NCBI RefSeq assembly: GCF_029537485.1
Contig: NZ_JARPUS010000018.1
Coordinates: 1 to 64,000 of the forward strand
Reading direction: 5' to 3'
DNA from: Pseudomonas sp. GOM6
GTDB taxonomy: Bacteria; Pseudomonadota; Gammaproteobacteria; Pseudomonadales; Pseudomonadaceae
DNA: 64,000 nucleotides
The stretch's first letter is position 1; the number at the start of each line of letters is the position of its first letter. Shown here piece after piece: positions 25,407-34,274 of this stretch. The notes under the pieces were generated by a model, which was not told the origin of the DNA, searched no databases, and was given only the letters and a program-made list of their open reading frames with translations. Position numbers and translations under genes: made by a program.

Positions 25407-26384
25407 ATGGCCAAGCGAATCCAGATCAGCCAGCACGGCGGACCGGAAGTGCTCGAATACACCGACTTCACGCCCGCCGAGCCGGGCCCGCAGGAAGTGC
25501 GGGTACGCAACCGCGCCATCGGCCTGAACTTCATCGACACCTACTACCGCAGCGGCCTGTACCAGCCGCCGGCACTGCCGTCCGGCCTGGGCACCGAGGC
25601 CGCCGGCGAGGTCGAGGCGGTGGGCAGTGCGGTGAGCCATCTCAAGGTCGGCGACCGCGTGGCCTACGCCACCGGCCCGCTGGGCGCCTGCAGCGAAGTG
25701 CATGTGTTGCCGGCGCAACACCTGGTCAAGCTGCCGGACGCGATCAGCTTCGAGCAGGCCGCGGCGATGATGCTCAAGGGCCTCACCGTGCAGTACCTGC
25801 TGCGCCAGACTTACGAGGTTAAAGCCGGGCAGACCATTCTCTGGCATGCCGCCGCCGGTGGCGTCGGCCTGTTCGCCTGCCAGTGGGCCAAGGCCCTCGG
25901 CGTAAAGCTGATCGGCACCGTGTCGTCGCCGGAAAAAGCCGCGCTGGCCAAGGCCAATGGCGCCTGGGCGACCATCGACTACAGCCACGAAGATGTGGTG
26001 CAGCGCGTGCTGGAGCTGACCGACGGGGCCAAGTGCCCGGTGGTCTATGACTCGGTGGGCAAGGACACCTGGGAGCGCTCGCTGGACTGCGTGGCGCCGC
26101 GTGGCCTGTTGGTCAGCTTCGGTAACGCCTCGGGGGCAGTCACCGGGGTCAACCTCGGCATCCTGGCGCAGAAGGGCGCGATCTATGTGACCCGGCCCAC
26201 CCTGTTCGCCTACGCCAACAGCGCCGAGAGGCTACAGGCCATGGCCGACGAGCTGTTCGCGCTGGTCGAGAGCGGTCAGATCAAGGTCGAGATCGGTCAG
26301 CGCTACCCGCTGGCCGAAGCCGCCCAGGCGCAGATCGCCCTGGCCAGCCGGCAGACCACCGGTTCGACCATTCTGTTGCCGTAG
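25407..26384 (+). CDS. qor: NADPH:quinone reductase (zeta-crystallin type)
   Basis: This 325-residue protein is a zinc-free MDR-family quinone oxidoreductase. It has an N-terminal GroES-like domain (with NFIDTYYRSGLY) and a C-terminal Rossmann domain with AAAGGVG, which binds NADPH. It lies divergent from hemF, as in other Pseudomonas, with 117 bp between starts. It likely reduces quinones by one electron, although in vivo substrates of this family are poorly defined. Confidence 0.93.
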   Translation: MAKRIQISQHGGPEVLEYTDFTPAEPGPQEVRVRNRAIGLNFIDTYYRSGLYQPPALPSGLGTEAAGEVEAVGSAVSHLKVGDRVAYATGPLGACSEVHVLPAQHLVKLPDAISFEQAAAMMLKGLTVQYLLRQTYEVKAGQTILWHAAAGGVGLFACQWAKALGVKLIGTVSSPEKAALAKANGAWATIDYSHEDVVQRVLELTDGAKCPVVYDSVGKDTWERSLDCVAPRGLLVSFGNASGAVTGVNLGILAQKGAIYVTRPTLFAYANSAERLQAMADELFALVESGQIKVEIGQRYPLAEAAQAQIALASRQTTGSTILLP

Positions 26385-26471
26385 GTTGGGTTGAGGCGCG
26401 TAACGCCGAAGCCCAACGAGCGAACCCAAAGGCGGCTATTTCGCCAATTCGCTCGCCTGTTGGGAACCTAC
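26381..26471. repeat. Inverted repeat between convergent qor and tsaC
   Basis: GTAGGTT at 26381-26387 pairs with AACCTAC at 26465-26471, and further partial pairing (TTGGG / CCCAAC) lies inside. The arms contain the stop codons of both genes. It looks like a dispersed Pseudomonas intergenic repeat and may act as a bidirectional 3' end. Confidence 0.6.
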
Positions 26472-27025
26472 GACGGGCGAATCACATCGCCCGTGCGCAG
26501 GTCGCGGATCAGGCTGGGGTTGCGTCGCCCACCCAGAGCACCGCCGAGCACGGCGTCGAGTTGCCCCCGGAAGTACTGCTCGACACGCAGGCGCGAGCGC
26601 GCGGAAGGGCGGCCCGCCGGGTTGGCCGAGGTGGACACCAGCGGCCCGGTGAGGGCACACAGCTCGCGCACCAGCGGGTGATCGCTGACGCGCAGGGCCA
26701 CGCTGTCGTGCATGCCGGTGATCCACTCGGGCAGACGGTTCTGGTGTGGCACCAACCAGGTATTGGGCCCGGGCCAGGTGCTGGCCAGGCGGCCGATCCA
26801 GCGCTCGGGCAGGTCGTCGAGGAGAAAATCGAACTGCTCGATATTGTCGGCCACCAGAATCAGCCCCTTGTGCATGGGCCGCTCCTTGAGCGCCAGCAGA
26901 CGATCCACCGCGGCCTCGTTCCAGGGATCGCAGCCCAGGCCCCAGACTGCCTCGGTCGGATAGGCGATCACCCCGCCCTGACGCACCACCCGTGCTACCC
27001 GCTGTACCTGCCAACTGCTGTACAT
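26468..27025 (-). CDS. tsaC: Threonylcarbamoyl-AMP synthase
   Basis: TsaC (YrdC/RimN) makes L-threonylcarbamoyladenylate from threonine, bicarbonate and ATP for the t6A37 modification of tRNAs. The 185-residue, single-domain length is right for TsaC rather than the longer Sua5. Visible motifs are AYPTEAVWGLGCDP near the N-terminus, LKERP and STSANPAG. The start has a G-rich Shine-Dalgarno. It lies beside dprA, as in P. aeruginosa. Confidence 0.94.
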   Translation of the reverse strand: MYSSWQVQRVARVVRQGGVIAYPTEAVWGLGCDPWNEAAVDRLLALKERPMHKGLILVADNIEQFDFLLDDLPERWIGRLASTWPGPNTWLVPHQNRLPEWITGMHDSVALRVSDHPLVRELCALTGPLVSTSANPAGRPSARSRLRVEQYFRGQLDAVLGGALGGRRNPSLIRDLRTGDVIRPS

Positions 27026-27067
27026 GCTCGCCCCCCGAACGCGATGCCTGGGGCGAGTGTACCCAGC

Positions 27068-28159
27068 TCAACCAACGCGGTGTACCCAGCGCCCGCTTTC
27101 ACAGGCAACCAGGCCCTCCAGCTCCAGCTCGGTCAGTGCTGCCAGCGTCGCGCCGAGCTCCAGGCCACAGGCCTGGGCCAGGCTCTCACTGGTCTGCGGG
27201 GCTGCACGAAGCTGCTGCAGCAACGGATGGTCGTTGCTCGGCACACTGACGGTACTCGGCGGCACCTGTTGCCAGCCGCGCAGGGCCTGCAGGATGTCGT
27301 CGACGCTTTCCACCAGCGTGGCACCTTCACGAATGAGCTGATGACAGCCACGCGCGCCGGGATGATGAATGGAGCCGGGGATGGCATACACCTCGCGGCC
27401 CTGCTCGACCGCCAGGCGGGCGGTGATCAGCGAACCACTGGACGGGCTGGCCTCGACGACCAGTACGCCGAGTGACAGGCCACTGATGATGCGGTTGCGC
27501 CGCGGAAAGTTGCTGGCCTGCGGGGGACTGTCCAGCGGCAGCTCGGAGACCAGTGCGCCACCCTGTTCAACGATGCGAGCCGCCAGCGCGAGGTGCCGCT
27601 GCGGATAGATATGCTGCAACCCCGTTCCCAGCACAGCCACAGTGCCACCGCCAGCTGCCAACGCACCGCTGTGGGCTGCTCCGTCGATACCCAGCGCCAG
27701 GCCACTGGTAATCACGAAACCGCCACCGGCCAGGCTGCGGGCAAAGGCGTTGGCCGTATCCAGCCCAGGCCTCGACGCCCGCCGGCTGCCCACCATGGCC
27801 AATTGCGGGCGTTCGAGCAGATTGACATCACCCGCCACGAACAACAGCGGCGGGGCATCGTTCAGCTCAGCCAGCAGCCCAGGGTAAAGCGGGTCGTCCC
27901 ACATCAGCACGGATTGGTCAGGCTGCTCCAGCCAGCCCAGTGCCGAGGCGGCACGTTCACGCACCTCGGCGTTGCGCCGTGCTTCGGCACAGGCCACCGG
28001 AAGCCCCAGTGAACGCCAGGCGGCAGCCGGGGCGCTGATGGCGGAACAGGCCGAACCAAAGGCCTCGAGCAAACGCCGAAAGCGCTTCGGCCCTAGTTCG
28101 GGCAGGCTGTGCAGGCGCAGACGCGCCTCCAGTTCCGCAGGAGAAATGCAGCTCGTCAT
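27068..28159 (-). CDS. dprA: DNA processing protein DprA
   Basis: DprA binds incoming single-stranded DNA and loads RecA during natural transformation. The 363-residue protein has an N-terminal SAM-like region, the Rossmann-like DprA domain (MVGSRRASRPG, FVITSGLALGIDGAAH, FPRRNRIISGLS) and a C-terminal winged helix (about 300-363). It appears intact. Confidence 0.95.
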   Translation of the reverse strand: MTSCISPAELEARLRLHSLPELGPKRFRRLLEAFGSACSAISAPAAAWRSLGLPVACAEARRNAEVRERAASALGWLEQPDQSVLMWDDPLYPGLLAELNDAPPLLFVAGDVNLLERPQLAMVGSRRASRPGLDTANAFARSLAGGGFVITSGLALGIDGAAHSGALAAGGGTVAVLGTGLQHIYPQRHLALAARIVEQGGALVSELPLDSPPQASNFPRRNRIISGLSLGVLVVEASPSSGSLITARLAVEQGREVYAIPGSIHHPGARGCHQLIREGATLVESVDDILQALRGWQQVPPSTVSVPSNDHPLLQQLRAAPQTSESLAQACGLELGATLAALTELELEGLVACESGRWVHRVG

Positions 28160-28192
28160 GTCGATCGTCCCTGATCGTCAACGCAGAAAAAC

Positions 28193-28217
28193 AAACCCCC
28201 GCACGGGGCGGGGGTTT
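28193..28217 (-). terminator. Terminator of the LysM gene
   Basis: The stem AAACCCCC (28193-28200) pairs with GGGGGTTT (28210-28217). On the minus strand it is followed by GTTTTTC, so it ends the LysM transcript before dprA. Confidence 0.85.
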
Positions 28218-28222
28218 GGCTA

Positions 28223-29263
28223 TTACGGGTTCTTCACCTTGTCCATCAAGGCCAGGTCGCGAGTGGCGTAGAGCACCAGACCATAGCTGAGCTTCTCGTA
28301 GGCGCGGAACACCATCAGCAGACCAGAGCGCTGGTCGGGGATCTTCACCGAGTCGCCGGTGACACGATCACGCACGGTCTCGCCAGTCTTGTAGACAGCC
28401 AGCACGTTGCCCTCGGACAGGCCATCGATCTTGCCCTTGTTGATGGTCACCACGTCGAACTGACCGATGCGATTCACACCACGCGGCACGTCGAGGATGA
28501 CGCCATCAACATCGGTCGCCGGCTCGCTCGGCATGAACGTGGAGTTGACGGCGCGTTCTTCGGTGGGGAACAGACGGTCACCCGGACGCACTTCCTGGGT
28601 GGTGCGGGTGAGGTGCAGGGTCGCGATATCACCTTCTTCGGCCACCAGCTCACCGCTGCCGATGTCGTCGGCATTGATACCGAGGAGTTCCTTGGTCTCA
28701 GGGTCGGTGTAAGTCTTGCCCTGACGGAAAATGCCGTAGACGGCCTGGGCGTCATCGAATGCGCCACGGGCGAAGATCCGGCTGCCCGCGCCACTGATGA
28801 CACTTTCCTGGTCACCGGCGACGACGTAGGGCTTATCCAGGAAGTCCTCCGCCGTATCGACAATCCGGTTGCTCAGCAGGAAGCTGTTGATGGCCTCCAG
28901 GGGAATGGTCGGAATGGCTTCGGCCATCGGCGTGCTGCGTACTTGCGGCGAGAGTTTGATGGTGCCACGCGAAGCACCGCGGTTGAGCATCAGGCGCGGC
29001 TGGCCATCGATGTACACCAGGCTCAGGGTATCGCCCGGGTAGATCAGATGAGGATTCTCGATCTGCGGGTTGGCGTGCCACAGTTCCGGCCACTTCCAGG
29101 GTTGGCTGAGGAACTTGCCGGAGATGTCCCAAAGGGTATCGCCCTTGACGACCGTGTAGCGCTCCGGGTGACCTTGCTTGAGCTGAACGTCTGCCAGGGC
29201 AGTGCCGGACAGGCTCAGGCCGCCAGCGGCGACCAGCAGCAGGGCGAGTAGTGATTTCCTCAT
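28223..29263 (-). CDS. Secreted LysM-domain protein
   Basis: This 346-residue protein has a signal peptide (to about residue 24, ending GTALA) and one LysM domain (about 34-80, RYTVVKGDTLWDISGKF), which binds peptidoglycan. The remaining roughly 260 residues form a conserved domain without a known activity. The ATG at 29263 has AAAGGGA in front. The gene is divergent from def, matching the PA0020 position in P. aeruginosa. It probably acts in the periplasm or at the cell wall. Confidence 0.9.
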   Translation of the reverse strand: MRKSLLALLLVAAGGLSLSGTALADVQLKQGHPERYTVVKGDTLWDISGKFLSQPWKWPELWHANPQIENPHLIYPGDTLSLVYIDGQPRLMLNRGASRGTIKLSPQVRSTPMAEAIPTIPLEAINSFLLSNRIVDTAEDFLDKPYVVAGDQESVISGAGSRIFARGAFDDAQAVYGIFRQGKTYTDPETKELLGINADDIGSGELVAEEGDIATLHLTRTTQEVRPGDRLFPTEERAVNSTFMPSEPATDVDGVILDVPRGVNRIGQFDVVTINKGKIDGLSEGNVLAVYKTGETVRDRVTGDSVKIPDQRSGLLMVFRAYEKLSYGLVLYATRDLALMDKVKNP

Positions 29264-29396
29264 GCGGTGAATCCCTTTATTATGTGGCCAGCGCCTGTAT
29301 GCCGCAGAAGTAGCGGCTTTCGAGCCGTTTTTCAAAGCTGCTCATCATCTTAGCAGCGGTTTTTTACTTTATTCCACAAGTGCATCACAAACAGCC

Positions 29397-29903
29397 ATGG
29401 CGATTCTAAACATCCTCGAATTCCCCGATCCGCGTCTGCGGACGATCGCCAAACCGGTGACCGTTTTTGACGAGGCACTCTCGAAGCTGATCGACGACAT
29501 GTTCGAGACCATGTACGCCGCGCCAGGCATCGGCCTGGCGGCGACCCAGGTCAACGTGCATAAGCGTGTAGTGGTCATGGATCTGTCCGAAGATCAGTCC
29601 GAGCCGCGGGTGTTCATCAACCCTGAGTTCGAGTCGCTGACCGAGCAGATGGATCAGTACCAGGAAGGCTGCCTGTCGGTACCCGGCTTCTATGAAAATG
29701 TAGACCGTCCACAAAAGGTGCGAATCAAGGCCCAGGAGCGCGACGGTAAACCCTATGAGCTGATCGCCGAGGGTCTGCTCGCCGTGTGCATCCAGCACGA
29801 GTGCGATCACCTCAATGGCAAGCTCTTCGTCGACTACCTGTCCAGCCTCAAACGCGACCGGATCAAGAAGAAGCTGGAAAAGCAGCACCGCCAGCAAGCT
29901 TGA
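29397..29903 (+). CDS. def: Peptide deformylase
   Basis: Def removes the formyl group from nascent N-terminal methionine. The 168-residue protein has all three motifs: GIGLAATQ (44-51), EGCLSVP with metal ligand C92, and HECDH with H134, E135 and H138. No convincing Shine-Dalgarno precedes the ATG, although the N-terminus fits the family exactly. It opens the def-fmt-rsmB series. Confidence 0.97.
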   Translation: MAILNILEFPDPRLRTIAKPVTVFDEALSKLIDDMFETMYAAPGIGLAATQVNVHKRVVVMDLSEDQSEPRVFINPEFESLTEQMDQYQEGCLSVPGFYENVDRPQKVRIKAQERDGKPYELIAEGLLAVCIQHECDHLNGKLFVDYLSSLKRDRIKKKLEKQHRQQA

Positions 29904-29915
29904 CCCCGATCTTCC

Positions 29916-29943
29916 AAAGGCTTGCTCCGGCAAGCCTTTTTGT
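29916..29943 (+). terminator. Terminator-like hairpin between def and fmt
   Basis: A perfect 10-bp stem, AAAGGCTTGC (29916-29925) with GCAAGCCTTT (29930-29939 region), is followed by a T-rich tail. It lies 12 bases after the def stop and about 20 before the fmt start, so it probably attenuates read-through into fmt. Confidence 0.8.
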
Positions 29944-29959
29944 TTGCAGTGAGAAAACC

Positions 29960-30892
29960 ATGCGTATCGTCTTTGCCGGCACCCCGGAATTCGCCGCCCA
30001 GCACCTGCAGGCCCTGCTTGATGCCGGCCGTCAGGTGGTAGCTGTTTACACCCAGCCCGACCGTCCAGCCGGGCGCGGGCAAAAGCTGATGCCCAGCCCG
30101 GTCAAGCAGCTGGCATTGCTGCATGGCTTGCCGGTGTATCAGCCGCAGACCCTGCGCGATCCTGCAGCGCAGAGCGAACTGGCCGCCCTGCAACCCGATT
30201 TGATGGTGGTGGTGGCCTACGGCCTGATCCTGCCTCAGGTGGTGCTCGATACCCCGCGCCTGGGCTGCATCAACAGCCATGCCTCGCTGCTGCCGCGCTG
30301 GCGCGGCGCGGCACCGATCCAGCGCGCGATCGAAGCGGGTGACGCCAGCAGCGGCGTCACAGTGATGCAGATGGAAGCTGGCCTGGATACCGGGCCGATG
30401 CTGCTCAAGGTCAGCACCTCCATCAGCGCCGAGGATACCGGCGGCAGCCTGCATGACCGCCTCGCCACGCTGGGTTCAGCCGCCGTGGTGGAAGCCGTGG
30501 CCAAGCTGGCTGCCGGCGAGCTGCAAGGCGAGGTGCAGGACGACAGCCTGGCCACCTACGCGCACAAGCTGAACAAGGATGAGGCACGCCTGGACTGGAG
30601 CCGCCCGGCCGTCGAGCTGGAGCGCCTGATCCGCGCCTTCAATCCCTGGCCGATCTGCCACAGCACGCTAAATGGCGAAGCGCTGAAAATCCACGCCGCC
30701 CAACTCGGCGAAGGCAGCGGCCAGCCTGGCAGTATTCTCGCCGCCGACAAGAGCGGCCTGACCGTGGCCTGTGGCCAGGGCTCGCTGCGCCTGACCCGCC
30801 TGCAGCTTCCCGGCGGCAAGCCGCTGAGCTTCACCGACCTGTACAACAGCCGCCGCGAACAGTTCGCCCCCGGCCTGGTGCTCGGTCAATGA
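29960..30892 (+). CDS. fmt: Methionyl-tRNA formyltransferase
   Basis: Fmt formylates Met-tRNAfMet using 10-formyltetrahydrofolate. The 310-residue protein has the N-terminal formyltransferase fold with NSHASLLPRWRGAAPI, and the C-terminal OB-like domain. The ATG at 29960 (MRIVFAGTPEFAA) matches the family start. The stop overlaps the rsmB ATG (ATGA). Confidence 0.97.
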   Translation: MRIVFAGTPEFAAQHLQALLDAGRQVVAVYTQPDRPAGRGQKLMPSPVKQLALLHGLPVYQPQTLRDPAAQSELAALQPDLMVVVAYGLILPQVVLDTPRLGCINSHASLLPRWRGAAPIQRAIEAGDASSGVTVMQMEAGLDTGPMLLKVSTSISAEDTGGSLHDRLATLGSAAVVEAVAKLAAGELQGEVQDDSLATYAHKLNKDEARLDWSRPAVELERLIRAFNPWPICHSTLNGEALKIHAAQLGEGSGQPGSILAADKSGLTVACGQGSLRLTRLQLPGGKPLSFTDLYNSRREQFAPGLVLGQ

Positions 30893-32202
30893 ACCCACGC
30901 CTGGCCGCCGCCCGTGCCCTCGCTGCCGTTCTCAACGGCAAGGCCTCGCTGGGCAGCAGCCTGCCGCCGCTGCTGGACAAGGTAGAACCACGCGACCGCG
31001 GCCTGGCCCAGGATCTGGCGTTCGGCACCGCGCGCTGGCAGCCGCGCCTGCAACTGCTTGCCGACAAGCTGCTGCAGAAGCCGTTCAAGGCCGCCGACCG
31101 CGACGTCGAGGCGCTGCTGCTGATCGGCCTGTACCAGCTGCTGCACACGCGCATCCCCGCCCACGCCGCGATTGGCGAGACGGTCGCCTGCGTCGACAAG
31201 CTGAAGAAGAGTTCGCTCAAGGGCCTGCTCAATGCCGTGCTACGCAATGCCCAGCGTGAGCATGCAGACATCTTCGCCGAGCTGGAGCGTGATCCAGTGC
31301 TGCATACCGCCCACCCGCGCTGGCTGCAAAAACGCCTGAAGGCCGACTGGCCGGAGCACTGGCAAGCCATCTGCGCAGCCAACAACGAACATCCGCCACT
31401 GCTGCTGCGGGTCAACCGCCGTCATGGCAGCCGCGATGACTATCTCGCCGAACTGCGCAGCGCCGGCATCGAAGCCGAAGCCTGCAACTACAGCCGTGAC
31501 GGTATACGCCTGCTCGCACCCTGCGATGTAAAGACCCTGCCCGGCTTCGCCGCAGGCCGCGTCAGCGTGCAGGACGAGGCGGCCCAGCTGGCCGCCGACC
31601 TGCTCGACCTGGCGCCCGGTCAGCGTGTGCTGGACGCCTGTGCCGCGCCGGGCGGCAAGACCTGTCACCTGCTGGAGGCGCAACCCGACCTCGCCGAAGT
31701 GATCGCCCTCGACCTGGAACCCGGGCGCTTGGCCCGCGTACAGGAAAACCTTGACCGCCTGCAGCTCAAAGCCACCCTGATCGCCGCCGACGGCCGTGCG
31801 ACCAAGGTCTGGTGGGATGGCAAGCCGTTCCAGCGCATCCTGCTCGATGCGCCGTGCTCGGCCACCGGCGTGATCCGTCGCCACCCGGATATCAAGCTGA
31901 CCCGCCAGGCCGACGACATCAGCGCCTTGGCCCAGCTGCAGGGCGAACTGCTGGACGCCCTATGGCCAACCCTGGAGGTTGGCGGTGTGCTGCTCTACGC
32001 CACCTGCTCGGTGCTGCCGCAGGAGAACTCGGACAACATCGCCGCCTTCCTCGCCCGCACACCGGGCGCACGTGAACTGGATATCGCCGGCCCCTTCGGC
32101 CTGAAACCGGCCCATGGCCGCCAATTGTTGCCGCAGGTAGACGGCCACGACGGCTTCTACTATGCCAAGCTGATAAAGATCGCCGCGACTCCTCGCGGCT
32201 GA
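30889..32202 (+). CDS. rsmB: 16S rRNA m5C967 methyltransferase
   Basis: RsmB (Sun/Fmu) methylates C967 of 16S rRNA with S-adenosylmethionine. The 437-residue protein has an N-terminal NusB-like RNA-binding domain (about 1-140) and a Rossmann methyltransferase domain with the SAM motif LDACAAPGGKT. The two catalytic cysteines are in DAPCSATG and ATCSVLPQEN. It overlaps fmt by four bases. Confidence 0.96.
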   Translation: MNPRLAAARALAAVLNGKASLGSSLPPLLDKVEPRDRGLAQDLAFGTARWQPRLQLLADKLLQKPFKAADRDVEALLLIGLYQLLHTRIPAHAAIGETVACVDKLKKSSLKGLLNAVLRNAQREHADIFAELERDPVLHTAHPRWLQKRLKADWPEHWQAICAANNEHPPLLLRVNRRHGSRDDYLAELRSAGIEAEACNYSRDGIRLLAPCDVKTLPGFAAGRVSVQDEAAQLAADLLDLAPGQRVLDACAAPGGKTCHLLEAQPDLAEVIALDLEPGRLARVQENLDRLQLKATLIAADGRATKVWWDGKPFQRILLDAPCSATGVIRRHPDIKLTRQADDISALAQLQGELLDALWPTLEVGGVLLYATCSVLPQENSDNIAAFLARTPGARELDIAGPFGLKPAHGRQLLPQVDGHDGFYYAKLIKIAATPRG

Positions 32203-32214
32203 GGAAGGAACCCG

Positions 32215-33588
32215 ATGAAGATCATCATTCTCGGCGCCGGCCAGGTCGGCGGAACCCTGGCCGAACACCTCGCCGGCGAGGCCAACGACATCACCGTGGT
32301 CGACACCGACGGCGACCGCCTGCGTGACCTAGGCGACCGCCTGGATATCCGCACCGTGGTCGGCCGCGGCTCGTTCCCCACCGTACTGCGCCAGGCCGGT
32401 GCCGACGACGCCGACATGCTGGTGGCGGTGACCAACAGCGACGAAGTCAACATGATCGCCTGCCAGGTCGCCTACACCCTGTTCCACACGCCGACCAAGA
32501 TCGCCCGCGTGCGCGAGGCGGCCTACCTGACCCGCACCGGCCTGTTCGACAATGAAGCGATTCCGGTCGACGTGCTGATCAGCCCGGAACAGGTGGTGAC
32601 CAACTACATCAAGCGCCTGATCGAAATTCCCGGCTCGCTGCAGGTGATCGACTTCGCCGAGGGCAAGGCCCAGTTGGTGGCGGTGCGTGCCTACTACGGC
32701 GGCCCGCTGGTCGGCCAGCAACTCAAGCAGCTGCGCGAACACATGCCCAATGTCGACACCCGGGTCGCGGCGATCTTCCGCCGCAACCGACCGATCATGC
32801 CCAAGGGCGACACCGTGATCGAAGCCGACGACGAAGTGTTCTTCATCGCCGCCAAAGCGCACATCCGCGCGGTAATGAGCGAGATGCGCCGCCTGGAAGA
32901 CAGCTACAAACGCATTGTTATCGCCGGCGGCGGGCATATCGGCGAGCGCCTGGCCGAAGCCATCGAGAGCCGCTACCAAGTGAAGATCATCGAGATGAAC
33001 CCGGCGCGCTGCCGCTACCTCTCGGAAAACCTGGAAAGCTCCGTGGTGCTGCAGGGCAGCGCCTCGGACCGCGACCTGCTGGTGGAAGAGAACATCAACG
33101 ACGCCGACATCTTCCTCGCCCTGACCAACGACGACGAAGCCAACATCATGTCCTCGCTGCTGGCCAAGCGCCTGGGCGCACGCAAGGTGATGACCATCAT
33201 CAACAACCCGGCCTACGTCGATCTGGTCCAGGGCGGCGACATCGACATCGCCATCAGCCCGCAGCTGGCCACCATTGGCACCCTGCTGACCCACGTGCGC
33301 CGCGGCGACATCGAGAGCGTGCACAGCCTGCGCCGCGGCGCGGCAGAAGCCATCGAGGCCATCGCCCACGGCGACGCCAAGTCGAGCAAGGTGATCGGCC
33401 GGATGATCGAGGACATCGCACTGCCGCCGGGCACCACCATCGGCGCGGTGATCCGCGACGAGGAAGTGCTGATCGCCCACGACGACACCATCATCGAGTC
33501 CGGCGACCACGTCATCCTGTTCCTGGTCGACAAGAAGTACATTCGCGACGTGGAGCGCCTGTTCCAGGTCGGTCTGACCTTCTTCTAG
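32215..33588 (+). CDS. trkA: Trk potassium uptake regulator TrkA
   Basis: TrkA is the peripheral, NAD(H)/ATP-binding gate subunit of the Trk potassium channel. The 457-residue protein has two tandem RCK units, with Rossmann motifs near residue 2 (IIILGAGQVGG) and near 232 (IVIAGGGHIGE), each followed by a TrkA_C domain. GAGGAAGG precedes the ATG. It follows rsmB by 12 bases, as in other Pseudomonas. Confidence 0.96.
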   Translation: MKIIILGAGQVGGTLAEHLAGEANDITVVDTDGDRLRDLGDRLDIRTVVGRGSFPTVLRQAGADDADMLVAVTNSDEVNMIACQVAYTLFHTPTKIARVREAAYLTRTGLFDNEAIPVDVLISPEQVVTNYIKRLIEIPGSLQVIDFAEGKAQLVAVRAYYGGPLVGQQLKQLREHMPNVDTRVAAIFRRNRPIMPKGDTVIEADDEVFFIAAKAHIRAVMSEMRRLEDSYKRIVIAGGGHIGERLAEAIESRYQVKIIEMNPARCRYLSENLESSVVLQGSASDRDLLVEENINDADIFLALTNDDEANIMSSLLAKRLGARKVMTIINNPAYVDLVQGGDIDIAISPQLATIGTLLTHVRRGDIESVHSLRRGAAEAIEAIAHGDAKSSKVIGRMIEDIALPPGTTIGAVIRDEEVLIAHDDTIIESGDHVILFLVDKKYIRDVERLFQVGLTFF

Positions 33589-33608
33589 CGCTGCCGAGGC
33601 CTGATGCC

Positions 33609-33950
33609 ATGACGACGCCGGACTCGCTGGAAAAACTGCTGGCCAGGGGCGTGGACAATGCTCTGCTGCGCTTCGGCCTGGGCAAGAGCTACCTGGATGC
33701 CGGCAAGCCCGAGGCCGCCGCCGAGCACCTGCAGAAATGCCTGGGCTTCGATCCCAACTATTCGGCGGCGTGGAAGCTGCTGGGCCATGCCTGCCAGCAC
33801 CAGGGCATGCTCGAAGAAGCGCGCCAGGCCTGGCACAACGGCCTGGAGGTGGCGCGCAAACGCGGCGACAAACAGACGGAAAAGGAAATGACGGTGTTTT
33901 TGCGCCGCCTGGAGAAGGCGGCTGCACAGGAAGAAAGCGAAGAGCGCTAG
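33609..33950 (+). CDS. Small tetratricopeptide-repeat protein
   Basis: This 113-residue protein has two TPR motifs (about 18-85, with LRFGLGKSYLDAGKPEAAAEHLQKCLGFDP and WKLLGHACQHQGMLEEARQAW). A charged C-terminal tail follows. TPRs mediate protein contacts, and no enzyme domain is present. Conserved placement after trkA suggests a PA0015-like protein of unknown role. Its stop codon abuts the stop of the opposing PilZ gene. Confidence 0.85.
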   Translation: MTTPDSLEKLLARGVDNALLRFGLGKSYLDAGKPEAAAEHLQKCLGFDPNYSAAWKLLGHACQHQGMLEEARQAWHNGLEVARKRGDKQTEKEMTVFLRRLEKAAAQEESEER

Positions 33951-34217
33951 TCAGTCGCGCTTGAAAGCCAGGGCGACTCCGCTGGGCTCGAAACGCACCA
34001 CCTCCATCTGCACCACCGGGGCCTCGATCGGCAGGCCCTGTACCTGACCGCTGACCACTTCACCGATCTGCAGCAGACGCTGAGCCTCATCGACCACCAC
34101 AAACACCCCGCTGTCGGAGATATCGCGGGTGGTGACCAGCATCTGGCCATGTACCGGATGATCGATGCGCAGCTGAACCTTGAGCGTCGTACGCACGTGT
34201 TCGCGCTTGTTGTCCAT
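33951..34217 (-). CDS. PilZ-domain protein, putative c-di-GMP receptor
   Basis: This 88-residue protein is a single PilZ domain with both c-di-GMP-binding motifs: RxxxR (R5, R9) and DxSxxG (D32, S34, G37 in DISDSG). It should bind c-di-GMP, but no output domain is fused. The position matches the PA0012-type gene near the lipid A acyltransferase. It is a possible effector of the diguanylate cyclase in this window, which is speculation. Confidence 0.9.
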   Translation of the reverse strand: MDNKREHVRTTLKVQLRIDHPVHGQMLVTTRDISDSGVFVVVDEAQRLLQIGEVVSGQVQGLPIEAPVVQMEVVRFEPSGVALAFKRD

Positions 34218-34274
34218 GCCATTCCCTGATCAGTGGCGAGAGTGCTCAGACGTTAATGGCTATCGGCCTCGGCA

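Noticed and set aside
32329..33927. A 532-codon minus-strand frame over trkA
   Set aside because: Antisense shadow of trkA. No recognisable domain and no ribosome site.
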